Positions 46,251-57,231 of a stretch of 64,000 nucleotides of DNA are shown here, in pieces. Position 1 is the stretch's first letter; each line of letters starts with the position of its first letter. The position numbers and the translations under genes are program-made. This stretch comes from Obelidium mucronatum (lineage: Eukaryota; Chytridiomycota; Chytridiomycetes; Chytridiales; Chytriomycetaceae): assembly GCA_025765595.1 (NCBI GenBank), contig JAIVFH010000032.1:1-64000 (forward strand), in the 5' to 3' direction. The notes below the pieces were generated by a model that searched no databases, had not been told where the DNA came from, and worked only from the letters and a program-made list of their open reading frames with translations.

Positions 46251-48799
46251 ATGGGTAGTCGTGGCCACCAGCAGAAGAAGAAGCAGGGCGACCCGAAGCC
46301 GCTCAGCGACACCGCGGCGGCGCGCATCGCCGAGAAGCGCGGCGTTGTGCTGCCCGCAAAGGCGGCGCCGCCGGCGGCCAGCGGCGCCGCGGACAAGCGC
46401 CGCAAGCGGCCGCGCGCCGAAGTCAGGCGCTTCAAGGCGGCGCAGGCGGCGGCGGCGGGCGGCGGCGACGCGCGGAAGACGCCGCTTCAGGCGAAGAGCG
46501 GCGACAGCGATCTGTGGGACAATGTCGAGTCGGACGACGAGCTCGACTCGAACAACGGCCTGAGCGACGACGAAGTAGAAGAGGAAGAAGAGGAAGAAGT
46601 GCAAGGGAAGAAGAAGAAGAACTTGATGCTTGCGCCAAAGTTTCTCAAAAAGGGCGGGCTGGCACAGTAAGTCTAAAGAGCTATTCTTGCGCTTCTTCTT
46701 TTAATCATTCTGCAGTTCTTCTGAAGTTGACGATGACGAGGAAGAGGAAGAAGAGCTGGAAGGACTGGATGCTCTGGAAAATGACTTTGAAGGGGCCGAT
46801 GATGATGAAGACGATGATGACGACGACGACGAAGAAGAAGATGGCGATGAATTCGACGGAGAAGACGAAGACAACGACGAGGTTGGTGTTCAGTGGAAAG
46901 AATGTTTTGTTTCGAATTACTTACAAGCCAACAAAAGCCAAACGCCCTCATCAACTTGGACTTCAACTCGGACGACGACGACGACGACGAAGATGACGAC
47001 GAAATGGAAATCGAACGCGACGCCCGTGAACAAGATCTCGAAAACGAAGAACTGGAAGAACTCGCTGAAGAAGAACTCAAAACAAACATTGCCCAACGCG
47101 AAAAGTTTGTCTTACCCTCTGGCCAAGAAATCGAAAAGGGTCCCCAATCAGAAGACTTGCAAGTGATCCTCACTCGAATCCAAGAAGTCGTGCGTGTCCT
47201 GGGCAACTTTAAAGAACTGAAAGAAGACGGCCGGTCCCGTAGCGAATACGTTGAACAACTCGTCAAGGACCTCGCAATGTACTACGGATACAATGAATAT
47301 CTCATGGAAAAGCTGTTTCACTTGTTCCCCGTCTCTGAAGCGATCGAATTCTTTGAAGCAAACGAAGTCCAACGTCCCGTCGTGATTCGTACAAACACTC
47401 TCAAAACGCGTCGAAGAGATCTGGCCCAGGCTCTCATCAACCGTGGTGTCAATTTGGAACCTGTGGGCAAATGGTCCAAAGTCGGACTCCAAATCTTTGA
47501 TTCCCCTGTCCCTATCGGTGCGACTCCAGAGTACCTTGCTGGACATTACATGCTTCAAGCCGCCTCTTCCTTCCTCCCCGTTGTTTCTTTGGCTCCCCAG
47601 GAAAATGAACGCGTTCTGGACATGTGTTCTGCACCCGGTGGAAAAACCACGTACATCTCCGCACTCTTGAAAAACACTGGCTGCGTATTCGCCAACGACG
47701 CCAACAAGGACCGTTGCAAAGCCCTCATGGCCAACATCCACCGTCTCGGTGCCAAAAACACTGTCGTTTGCAACTACGACGGAAAAGAGTTCCCCGCACT
47801 GATTGGTGGGTTTGATCGTGTTTTATTGGACGCCCCATGCAGTGGTACCGGAGTTATTTCCAAAGACCCGGCCGTGAAAACCAACAAGAGTGATGATGAT
47901 TTCATTTTCCTGGCCAAAATCCAGAGAGAGTTGATTCTTAGCGCGATTGACAGTGTCGATGCAAACAGTGCGACGGGCGGATATATTGTGTACTCTACTT
48001 GTTCAGTCACTGTGGAGGAGAATGAAGCTGTAGTGGATTACGCGTTGAGAAAAAGACCCAATGTGAAGCTTGTTCCTTCTGGATTAGATTTTGGAAAGGA
48101 AGGGTTTGTGAGGTAAAAGTAGCTAGTTGAATCATCTAAATTCAATTGTGAGGTATTGACAACTCTTTTTTTTTCCCCCACCAAAACAGTTATCGCGGAA
48201 AATCATTCCATCCTACAGTCAACCTGACGAGGCGCTACTATCCACATACCTACAACATGGACGGATTCTATGTAGCAAAGTTCAAGAAGGTTTCAAATAA
48301 AATCCCTGAAGCCCCAAAGCAAACTGAAAAGGATGATGACGATCTTGAAGCGGAAGAAGAAGAACAAGTTGAGCAACCACCAAAAAAGAAGGCCAAGACT
48401 TTCAGCAAATCCGCGGGTGCATCTGAACCAGAAGTGTCTCTGTTGGATGATCAGGAAGACGATGCCGAACTTGTTCGAGGTAAATTTTTTTTTTAAAAAC
48501 CGTGTCTATACTGATTTTTAACGGAAACCCCTTCAAACCATTCATTATAAGCTGCCAAAATCAAGCAACTCAAAAAGAAGGGCTTCAACATCAAAAACAC
48601 CAAGAAACCAGTTTCCGAAAAGGTGGCTGCAGCAATGGAAGCAGGTATCCCGAAACGGAAAGCGAAGCGAATGGAAAAGAAGGAACTGAAAAAGACTGCG
48701 TTAACGTCACTGAAGGAGGCGCCTGCCGCCAAATCCGAGGCTGGAAAGCCAAAGCGGAAAGCATTGGGGGAAACATTGGAAGAGTTGGGTAAAAAGTAA
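46251..48799 (+). CDS. NOP2: NOP2/NSUN1 25S rRNA cytosine-C5 methyltransferase (764 aa)
   Basis: Exons 46251-46666, 46716-46881, 46938-48112, 48190-48479, 48552-48799. A basic, GC-rich N-terminus precedes acidic runs ([14 protein letters not shown]), then the RNA m5C methyltransferase core: [10 protein letters not shown] (SAM binding), [14 protein letters not shown] and VYSTCSVT, giving the two catalytic Cys, and [19 protein letters not shown] at the end of the fold. The C-terminus is Lys-rich, as expected for a nucleolar protein. NOP2 modifies 25S rRNA and is needed for 60S assembly, like RSA4 and SLX9 elsewhere in this window. Frame intact; start is the first ATG after a T run. Confidence 0.95.
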
Positions 48800-49464
48800 A
48801 AGGAAAAAAAAAAAACAATAAATCCAAGATGCGCAAAAAAAAAAACAAACGATGTAGACTCTGTTTGTGAGCCTTTTCTATTTCCTATCTCTCTATTTCT
48901 ACACCCCAGAACGAGAATTCGGTAGAAACTCGATAAAACACTTATTTTATCGGTATGCTGCCTTGATTCTGCAAAAGTTTGGTATAATTCCGTAAAATTC
49001 CGACAGAACGGTCGTTCGGTAGCAATTCTGTTGCATGACGGTTGTACGTTGGAATTCAATCAGAATTTCTGCATCATTTCTGCAGAACTTCCTTCGGAAT
49101 CGGGCAGAACCTATTCAAGCCCGAGACAAGCCTGCCTAATTCCAGATCTGGCATAAAATACGCCTTTACGTGAATTCGAACCGGCAGCCGAATCATTCCT
49201 CTGCAGACGTGTTTATGCCTATGCTATGGATCGATGTTATTCACAGAAAAAGGATACAATATATTCCCTAAACTCAAATATCAACGATAGATTGTTTTAC
49301 TTGGAGTCAAAGACATAAATAATGTGATGGATACTATTTATTGTTATTGGCCAATGCAATTTGAATAATATTCCACATTTCCGGCCACATTCTCCAAAAC
49401 CATTCATTTTGTTTTTTTCAAACTTGAAGAAACAAAAGATCCCAAAAACGATGTCATCCCTCTT
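48800..49464. repeat. Intergenic block with TTCCG/TTCGG-rich degenerate repeats
   Basis: Between about 48905 and 49100 words such as GAATTCGGTAGAA, AATTCCG, TCCGACAGA and GGTCGTTCGGTAG recur; CGATAAAA and TTTTATCG at 48931-48952 form a perfect 8-bp inverted repeat. Related words (TCCGACAGA, GGTCGT, TTCGGT) return at 50915-51080. The remainder to 49464 shows nothing. Confidence 0.55.
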
Positions 49465-50674
49465 TTGACGGAGCTGGTCCTTCCCTTGGGCATGAGAACA
49501 AGTAAGTCCTTGGTGGCTTTGCCAATTGCTGGGGAACTTACCTTGTTTTTCTTGGTTGTCAGCTCCTCTTTTCTTGACCTACTCAATGGCTCGGGTCATG
49601 CGTTTCAACTACAAATCTACAGCAACAGCAGTTGCTGCAGCAACAACTGCAACAGCAACAATCGCGCCAACTGCTGCAGCATCGGCAGCAGCAGCAGGAG
49701 CAGCAGTACCCATCAGAGCGTCTACCGTTCCAACCGTTGCAACCATTCCAACAACCGTTTCAAGCATCACCGTCGCAACCTCAGCACCAACAGATCGCAG
49801 CAAACAGAACGGCCATCATTGCAACCGTTGCAACCACAGTCGCAACCTCACCCGCAGACGCAGCAGCCGCAGCAGCCTCAACAGCTGCAACAGCCGCAAC
49901 AGTCCGCAAGAGGTCCTGGTGGACAAAGCACGTTAGTTTTTTTTCGTTTTTATTGGTTTTCTTCCCCCTGATTGCTGCTTGTAGTGGTGTTCTCTTAACC
50001 AGAGTTTTGCAAGAAATTGGTGTGATGCAAGATACACTTCGCCAGACTCCTGCGCGGCAGCTCTGACTCCACAACCATTGCCAGCACTGGAAGATGGATG
50101 GCTTAATCAAGGCGTTATTTTCTCAACCCATTTGATGGGTACATCGCCTGTTTTCGATACTTTCAGCCTGAGTACTGTGATTGTAGGTAGTTTTTTTTGT
50201 TTGGTTTCGATTTGGTTTATTGATCTTTGTATTTGCTTTGTTTGCACAGGAGAATATGTCACCTGAATGGAAGCCACGATTCAAGAGGATTGCTTTGGGA
50301 ACGGATCTCCACACCACTGTGTTCAAAGTTTGTAGCAAGTCTTACAGTGACTCTAAGGATAATATTGCGAAGAAGGTTCGTACTTCATATTTAAGTTTGT
50401 TGTTTTTCATGGTTCTAACGTTATAATACAGCTCTTTGGGAAGTATGGGAAGGGAGCAAGGATGACAGCCAAACAGAATCTACCATTGAAACGATTTGCG
50501 GAGCATCTTTTCAGCAACTCCAGCCTTGCCGAACTGAACCGCTCTGCATTACTGGTGAGTGCATCTTCGCTTTATTTGGTGCTTTCATCTTCTAAGTGCA
50601 TTGTACACAGAAAAATTCGGCATCTGGAACAGTTCTGAGAAGACCGTTTTGGTTTCTGGACGGAAGCGCACGCT
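49465..50674 (+). CDS. Uncertain gene: Gln/Ala-rich N-terminus, small helical C-terminal exons
   Basis: A CAG/CAA-rich segment (49620-49915) is followed by short spliced exons encoding GVLLTRVLQEIGVMQDTLRQTP, LPALEDGWLNQGVIFSTHL, ENMSPEWKPRFKRIALGTDL, LFGKYGKGARMTAKQNLPL and a last piece ending near 50674. Donor/acceptor pairs are credible (for example 50186-50250 and 50376-50431), but the frame between the first two pieces needs a shift near 50050. The N-terminal start is not determined. No family is recognised. Confidence 0.35.
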
Positions 50675-50922
50675 GAGATCAGTAGAGTCAATGGATTGGA
50701 ACCTGATGCCAAAGCAGAGTACTTCACGCAACTTGTAGCTGAAGATTCGTTGAGGTTCTGTTGAAGCTGATTGTCTCTCTTCCTTTTCTTCCCCATTTCT
50801 TGTGCTGTTCATTCCCCTTAAAATAAATGTATTTTTACAAATGAATTTCACATTACAACTGCTCAAGCCAAACAGGAGATTATTACCACATGTCCATCTC
50901 CTTCATTCTGTCAAATTTCGCT

Positions 50923-50987
50923 CGAATTACGACCGAACTCCGACAGATTTTCAGATAATTTCCAACAGAAAGTTCGGTCGTAATTCG
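50923..50987. repeat. Perfect 17-bp inverted repeat
   Basis: CGAATTACGACCGAACT (50923-50939) and AGTTCGGTCGTAATTCG (50971-50987) are exact reverse complements around a 31-base loop, upstream of SLX9. The surrounding 50880-51080 is dense in related ATTCCG/CGGAATT words; nothing else was seen in 50675-51157 apart from T runs at 51114-51140. Confidence 0.9.
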
Positions 50988-51157
50988 GTGGAGTCAATCC
51001 AAATAAAATTCCGTCCGAACTATTATCGAACTTTCACGGAATTTTTGCGGAATTTCTGCGGCAGTTCTGCTGTAGTTCCGTGGAAGGCTGCTTGGGGTGT
51101 ACTCATTCTTTTTATTTTTTTTTTAATTTTTTTTTTTTTTTTTAAAAATCTCATCAA

Positions 51158-51799
51158 ATGCCTCGAGTTCCAGTTGAGCGTCGCCATCGAACCATCGTCA
51201 CCTCAACAGCAAAACCAACTGGGACCCAAAGATCTGCAGTCGAGCGGACGACTGCGATTCAGAGCTCAGTCACTGGTTCATCGTCAAAGGGAAGCGTACC
51301 ACTGCGTCAAACCGCCGATAGCGGGGAAGGAGAAGAACTTGGAAGCAAAAAAGACAAGAGAGTTCAACGACGAGAAAAGTGGCTAGAAAGTGAGTGTGTG
51401 TTGACCGCTTTTTTTTAGCCCTGAAAACTGTTTCTGACGGTCACAACCCCCAAATCAGAACTAAGTGGCGTATACACATCCCGATCTATTGCCGAGAAAC
51501 GGAAAAAGAAGGTTGCCCTGTTTGGAGTAGCCGCCGATTTGCAAGATATCCAAGGAGCACTTGAACAAACTCTAACAGCTACAGACGACAATATACCAGA
51601 ATTAGTCAATGACGAAGCAGGACAAAGCGGGAAGAAATCTGTTCAAGCTGTGCCACAGAAAAAGAAACCAGTGAGTCAGAAAGCGCGAACCAAGGAAGGA
51701 ATCAATGAGATGTTGCGGTTACAGTCTGTAATGAAACATAAAGCGTTCAAGAGTAATCCGTTGGCGACAATCAAAACGCATTTGAAGAATACTCTTTGA
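51158..51799 (+). CDS. SLX9: SLX9-family ribosome biogenesis protein (190 aa)
   Basis: Exons 51158-51389 and 51459-51799 join in phase. The protein is basic, with RVQRREKWLEK, RSIAEKRKKKVALFGVAADL and a C-terminus MLRLQSVMKHKAFKSNPLAT followed by IKTHLKNTL, the conserved end of the Slx9/FAM207A family (Phe/Lys-X-Asn-Pro-X-Ala-X-Ile-X2-His-Leu). Slx9 accompanies pre-40S particles. Length is close to the yeast protein. Confidence rests mainly on the C-terminal motif. Confidence 0.7.
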
Positions 51800-52071
51800 T
51801 TAATATGCGTCTGGTGTGTGCGTGACGGAATAAACTCATAAAGCCCTATAATGCCCCTGCATGGACTAATGCAACAGAGCCAATATCAACTGTTGAGCAT
51901 TTTAGATTACCAACATCAAATTCAGATTTTCCATAGTTAATTGCATACAAAGTTAAAAAGCTCAACTCTGAGCTCCAATTGCGTTGCCCTCTCATGCCTC
52001 CCCTTCTACTTTGTAACCCATTCAGACAATCGGTCTAGACAGCAGGTTAGAAATTTTCACAGGTTCCTTTG

Positions 52072-53286
52072 ATAGATAAAGGGTTGCATGAAAAAGGTGG
52101 CCAAAAAAAGGTGTAAGAAAATTTCCATCCACCTTTTTCAAACACCTCTTTACTCTTAACAACAAAAAGGTGTACAAAATAAAAATAAGGTGTAAAATTA
52201 TTTCTTTTACTTGTAATTGCATTATCTTCAAGCCAGACCATTCCGCGCATTTACACACAAAACTCTTGCTCTTTGTCACTTTAGCTGATAGCTTAATGCA
52301 GTCAATATGAAAACATGCACTGCAAATACATGGAACCATTGCTCTCCCGTTGTCAATTTCCGATAGATATTTTTTCTGAACGTTTAGATAAACAAGGAAC
52401 CGACGAACAAGGAGCACAGTAGGAATATATGTCGTATACTGGAGCTTCATCAGGTGAAGCGCCATCCAGAAATAATTTGGCTCTATGTTGGTTGTTTTCT
52501 TTGTATTTGACAGTGTAGAACCAAATCCCAAATGCCATAAAGTAAGTTCCATTCGTCGCCAAATGGAAGTTTTTCGAATCTATAGAAGGTGGAGGAGCGC
52601 TGAAGCAGTGGCCGATTCTTATGTGTCAAGCATATAGTTCTGTAGTACTTTTTTGATTTGCTGTGAGGACCCAAGAAAAGATCCTGAAAAACCATTGGAA
52701 TGCACGGGTATATTCCTGTGTGTGTAGATGTTTTTCAGGAGTTCGGCTGAGGTGAAACGCGCCTTACCTGTTATAATCAATCAACGATGATTCAAAACTC
52801 GATTGCTCGGCCATGACAGATGCAGGAACAATTTCCGGTGCGGCGCATTTTCATGTGGAAGGTGAAATACACTGAGTTGGAGTCGTATCAGAAGACAGCT
52901 TCCTTGCGTTTATCGGTCCACTCACAGGCTACTGAGGGGAATCCCACGTCCTGCGGCTGTTGACTTCACAGGTACTAGCATGTTGCATCGAACTTCGAAA
53001 CCGTAGTAGTTTCCTTGGTCGTCGTCCGTGTCTAAGCGATTGTCTGACGCTTCATAGCATACTTCTGGGATAGATTTTTCCTACTAGGGACAAATTGAAA
53101 GCGGGCTGTCACGGCTGTGTGTTATTCGTTTTAAATCGATAAATATCTACGAATGAAGTATTTTTACACCTTATTTTTATTTTGTACACCTTTTTGTTGT
53201 TGGGAGTAAAGAGGTGTTCGAAAAAGGTGGACGGAAATTTTCTTACACCTTTTTTGGCCACCTATTTCTGTTGTCTCATAGATAAA
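52072..53286. mobile_element. 1.2-kb non-autonomous TIR element
   Basis: Inverted repeats of about 115 bp (about 52095-52197 and 53163-53263) start AGGTGGCC and contain AGGTGTAAGAAAATTTCC, CACCTTTTTC, ACACCTCTTTACTC and AAGGTGTACAAAATAAAAA. The flanks carry a possible 9-bp target duplication ATAGATAAA (52072-52080 and 53278-53286). The interior has a minus-strand frame (52022-52552) with a Cys cluster (CICSACFHIDC...VCKC) but no catalytic core. Region 51800-52071 before it holds no gene. Confidence 0.7.
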
Positions 53287-53346
53287 TACTTAGACGGGAT
53301 CAAGTTCATCGCATCAGTCACCTTCAAGAATCAGAAAGGCAGAAAA

Positions 53347-53704
53347 TGCTGGCATAGCCTAATACTCAGGCTGGAGATTCTAATATTGAGTTCGTCGCAT
53401 TTTTTGACGGCAAGAATCAGTAGGGCAGAACACAGGTTCTCACACGTCGCAGAGCCTGGCTGTTCTGCTGCAAGCAGCAACTTCAATGTATACAACTGGA
53501 GGCTCTGTGCATCTCTTGATTCAAGGATCTGTGGGGTTGGAAATCTTGCACATGGAATACCGCTCGTTCCACCAGCAACAAAGACTGGATTTTTTCACAG
53601 GCTGCTGGCATAGCCTAATACTCAGGCTGGAGACTCTAAGATTGAGTTCATTGCATTTGTTGACGGCAAGAATCAGTAGGGCAGAACACAGGTTCTCACA
53701 TGTC
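53347..53704 (+). repeat. Two 102-bp direct repeats
   Basis: 53347-53448 and 53603-53704 match except for a handful of bases; both start TGCTGGCATAGCCTAATACTC and end CACAGGTTCTCACA(C/T)GTC. They lie just beyond the TIR element with 154 bp between them. From 53705 to 53943 nothing is seen. Confidence 0.9.
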
Positions 53705-53943
53705 AGGGAGTGACCTTTGGAACTTTTGGAATTTTATTGTTGATTACACACAATGTTAACTAATAAATTTAACAGTCAAATAGAATAATGAATGTGACTA
53801 GATGATAGTGGGAATAAATAGAGAGATAAATAGTGTCATTAGAGGGAGTAATGAGGGATACGACAGTTTGGAAACTGTCAATAAAAGCCAAAAAAATAAA
53901 TTCTTGATTAGATAGATTGATTTATTGATAATTTGCAAGGGGT

Positions 53944-54381
53944 TTAATGACCCGTTGGAGCTGAAGGATGAGATGCATGATGGACAGCCCACGCTCTCTC
54001 AGGGGCAACCAAGGGATTGAGTTGTGCAAGATATGTGATTGCCCACCTGCAATAAATGTGGGAAGGGGTAAGTATTTGATATCACGCGATTCCTTTGGTT
54101 GATGTTGTGTGCACTCCAGATTTGTCCCTTTATGCAGAACTGGAGGCCAAAAACTCACATCATCCAAGTACATGTAAATGTGAGTGCCACGGCTGTTCGG
54201 TAGATACTGGTTGTATTTCGATGTAAGCAGGATGTGTTAAACCCTTGAAGTTCATCTGCACACGCCCCTCCCGCGCCAGCTGAACTCACAGTTGGTCATC
54301 GCTCTTTGGAATCATTGTGAAGGCGACAGCGCCCAGGCCGCCGTACACGAGAAAGGAAACAAAGATTGTCGCAAGGCCCAT
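53944..54381 (-). CDS. VMA9: V-type ATPase subunit e (80 aa)
   Basis: Exons 54290-54381, 54159-54206 and 53944-54046 join in phase; none is long enough to be found as a simple frame. The product has two membrane helices (LATIFVSFLVYGGLGAVAF; a second one ending WMMWAITYLAQLNPLVAP). The ITYLAQLNPLVAPER end is diagnostic of the small V0 subunit e, needed for vacuolar proton-pump assembly. Length fits the family (70-80 aa). Start at 54381 is the only ATG giving the first helix. Confidence 0.92.
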
Positions 54382-54544
54382 ATTTTTTGAATAATGAAAT
54401 AAAAATAAAACAGAAGAAAGAGACGATAAACTGGAGTAAACAAACTCGAAACTTATTTTTATTAATTTATCACTTTGGAAAGCTCAGTTTCGCGCAGTTT
54501 CGTTGTACAAATAATCCCAATCTCGTTTTAAACCCGTAGAATCA

Positions 54545-55070
54545 TCATGCAGTCACTTCTTCGCCCCGAACAATAGTGATTCCCATCCCTTTTGCTTGAG
54601 ATAATACTCGAGAGCACATTGCTTCGTGAGTGGTATCTTCGCATCCAGGATCCGTCAGTTTGATGGCAGCAATCTCATACACATGTTTGATAGTCAGCTC
54701 TCCAATAGAAGTATGACTGGGCCGACTCGATCCCTTTTCCTGACCAAGCGCCTGCAGCAGCATCCAGCTTGTTGGAGGGGTTTTTGTGATGAATGAGAAC
54801 GATCGATCTGGTTTCACAGTGAGGATAACACGCATTGGAATTCCCTGTGTGTACTGCTTTGTACGGTCGTTGAACTGTTTGCAAAAGTCCATTGTCTTTA
54901 CACCACGCTGACCGAGGGCTGGACCGACGGGGGGAGATGGAGATGCCTTCCCTGTGATGCCTTTCTGTCAGAAACAACTGCTACTATCGTGACATTCATC
55001 AACACAAACCAGCAGGAACCAGAAGTCGCACAGTTGAAGTTGTTGCTGCTTTTGCGCCTTTCGAAGCCAT
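54545..55070 (-). CDS. Mitochondrial ribosomal protein uL11 (155 aa)
   Basis: Exons 55010-55070 and 54545-54951; the acceptor after GGCATCACAG restores the family motif LLVPAGKASPSPPVGPALGQ. The rest follows uL11: GVKTMDFCKQFND, VILTVKPDRSFSF, KTPPTSWMLLQALG and a C-terminal helix with GMGITI. uL11 forms the stalk base contacted by translation GTPases. The bacterial-type PPVGPALGQRGV and the short basic N-terminus point to the mitochondrial protein. An alternative AG 13 bases upstream would give a less conserved insert. Confidence 0.93.
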
Positions 55071-55148
55071 TGATGTAATGTATTTCTTTTTTCTTCTTTT
55101 TTTTACTCTTTAATAAAAGTTCATTCTGTTTTTATTGAGACAATATGT

Positions 55149-55945
55149 TTAGTGAATGACCTTCTTGATGATCTTTGCAAAGCTAGTTCCTTGGTAAACG
55201 GCAGTTTCCTTCTCCTTTGCGGAAACCTGACGCGATCCATCACCGTTGGCGATTGCACCAGCACCCCATGGACCACCACCAAACACTTCGTCAACGCCGT
55301 TAACACTTGGAGCAGCAAATCCAATTGGAACGTAGATGATTCCGTGGTGAGCGTAGTGAGACAGGAAGGAGGTGATTGTTGTTTCTTGTCCTCCGTGTTG
55401 AGTTGCAGTGGATGTGAAGCAGCCACCGTACTTTCCGGCGAGAGCTCCTTGCTGCCAGAGACCTCCGGTAGAGTCCCAGAAGGCCTTCATTTGGGCAGAA
55501 CACATTCCAAAACGCGTACTTATTTGGGGTTTGTGTTTAGACAAAGTTCAACTACACCAACACAACTCATTGCCTTACCCGAATCCGAACAAGAATCCAT
55601 CAGCCTTCTTCAACTCATCTGGCTGTTGTAAGTAACAGATGGGGCTTTAGCTGAACGGATCGGTAGGGATGACAATTAAATGAAAATGATATGAGCTTAC
55701 TGTAATGACTGGGATGTTCTCAAAGGTCTGGGCATGCATCTTGGCAACAACTTCGGCAGGAAGAGTTTCTGGAACACGGAACAGCTTGGCTTCAACGCCT
55801 TCAGCAACCAACCCTTCAATAATAGAGTCGGCCAAAGTCTTGATGTGGCCCCAAGCACTGTGAAGATCGACAGTTAGTTGACCATTAGCGATCGATCAAA
55901 AGCAGCTCACGAGTGGATGACGACGTAAACAACTGGTTTAACCAT
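55149..55945 (-). CDS. WrbA-type NAD(P)H:quinone oxidoreductase (201 aa)
   Basis: Exons 55911-55945, 55701-55857, 55579-55622, 55149-55518 join in phase. It is a flavodoxin-fold protein: VVYVVIHSAWGHIKTLADSI (FMN phosphate loop region), ADGFLFGFGTRFGMCSAQMK, FTSTATQHGGQETT (FMN ring loop) and a C-terminal ...GPWGAGAIANGDGSRQVS. Fungal relatives are Pst2/Ycp4/Rfs1, which reduce quinones in the stress response. In the first loop the usual ST/YS-x-Y-GH motif reads HSAWGH, a small deviation. Length is typical. Confidence 0.93.
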
Positions 55946-56228
55946 TTTTGAGTACTTTTTTTTTCAATGCACGGTTTTTTGTTGGTTAGCCTTTATTTTT
56001 TCAATTCCGTCGATTTGTCACCGGGAAACAATTACGCGTGCATGATTTCATGAGATTTCATGGCACCAACCATCGTTCTCGCGTTAAAGATTGACCATTG
56101 GTGAAAACGGTTCTTTTTTCGAAATACATATTATATTGAGGTTGTTGGTTAAACTTCGGGTCTCGGTGTTTTTTTTTCAAGTGAGCATGATATCATCAAA
56201 AAAAAAACGCTTCGTTTCTGCATGACGC

Positions 56229-56300
56229 TAGCACCGGCAAGTTTCGATCTTGCGACCTTTGAGTTATGAGCCCAACGATCTTCCGCTGATCTACGGTGCT
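56229..56300 (-). tRNA. tRNA-Met (anticodon CAT)
   Basis: Reverse complement folds into a full cloverleaf: acceptor AGCACCG/CGGTGCT, D stem GATC/GATC, anticodon stem TTGGG/CTCAA with loop CTCATAA, variable AGGTC, T stem GCAAG/CTTGC with loop ATCGAAA, discriminator A. No intron, CCA not encoded. The AGC start and non-initiator T loop suggest the elongator form. The rest of 55946-56228 shows no gene. Confidence 0.92.
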
Positions 56301-56344
56301 AGATATCAACGGCAATATTTTGAATTATATAAACTATCAACTGT

Positions 56345-56345
<1 letters not shown>

Positions 56346-56385
<40 letters not shown>
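56346..56385 (+). repeat. 40-base poly-A tract
   Basis: Exactly 40 A as given, 45 bases from the tRNA 5' end (minus strand reads T40 upstream of the tRNA). Length is prone to assembly error. Confidence 0.95.
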
Positions 56386-56387
<2 letters not shown>

Positions 56388-56448
56388 CTCGAATCTAATA
56401 TTTATCTAGGAGTTCTTTTCATTTTTCATCAATACTTTTCAAATAGTT

Positions 56449-57231
56449 TCACTTCTTCCAATCCATTCCCCACGTGGCTCCAACAGCTCCAGCATATGCC
56501 CAATCAGCCGATGGATCTGGGTGTTTTAAATAGCACCCGTTGCTACTGTAAACATAAGCCATACATGGCGGGAATCCTTTATCCGGGTACCCATCCAGAG
56601 TGCAGTAGTATTGGCAAATCTTTTCAGGATATCCCGTGAACGAAACAGTATCAAAGCGACCCGGAAAGTCGGCATTTGGGCGCGCGTATTCAGATTCAGA
56701 TACAACGAGTTTCCCACCAACGTCCGAGTACAAAGGATACTTTACGTAACAAACTCGAGTGTTTTCATTCCACGTGAAGAATTCGGAGTCAAGGTAATCG
56801 GCCTCTCGTCCGCAGTTCTGAGGGGATGATACATTTGGGATGTACCAGCCATCGAAATCCTTCCAATCGTAACCTCTTTGAGTAATGACCTGCAAAATAA
56901 ACGAGAGGAGAAGATAAAAGCTGAGTTGGTAGGGTAGTGAAAGAAAAGCGGGACAACGTACCCATGGATACCAACTGTTTGTAGAACCACCGGATTCGGT
57001 CCAGTTACCATGTCTGACACTAGCAATTGCTGAAGTGGTGGAGGAGGGCAACTCAGGGAAAATATCCGGATCGACTCCTCCTGCCTGAAGCTCGGCAAGG
57101 GTTGGCGCGTCCTTTGGCAATAGAACTTTGGGTTGGGTTCGATTCTTATGAGAAGTACCAGCTGGCATTGCCGCAATTGCGTGCGTGAAGGCCAGCGACA
57201 TGGCAATTGCCAATTGGTGAAGTAAAGTCAT
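56449..57231 (-). CDS. Secreted Cys-containing protein, PAN-like (236 aa)
   Basis: Exons 56962-57231 and 56449-56889 join in phase at GTACGT...TTTGCAG. A signal peptide (LLHQLAIAMSLAFTHAIAA) leads a Thr/Pro-rich stretch, then GRW-like WKDFDGWYIPNVSSPQNC and a Cys pattern ending KICQYYCTLDGYPDKG-PPCMAYVY-NGCYLKH, resembling PAN/apple modules that bind proteins or sugars. Family assignment is tentative; secretion is well supported. It is transcribed away from RPAP1. Confidence 0.7.
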   Translation of the reverse strand: MTLLHQLAIAMSLAFTHAIAAMPAGTSHKNRTQPKVLLPKDAPTLAELQAGGVDPDIFPELPSSTTSAIASVRHGNWTESGGSTNSWYPWVRCPAFLSLPYQLSFYLLLSFILQVITQRGYDWKDFDGWYIPNVSSPQNCGREADYLDSEFFTWNENTRVCYVKYPLYSDVGGKLVVSESEYARPNADFPGRFDTVSFTGYPEKICQYYCTLDGYPDKGFPPCMAYVYSSNGCYLKHPDPSADWAYAGAVGATWGMDWKK

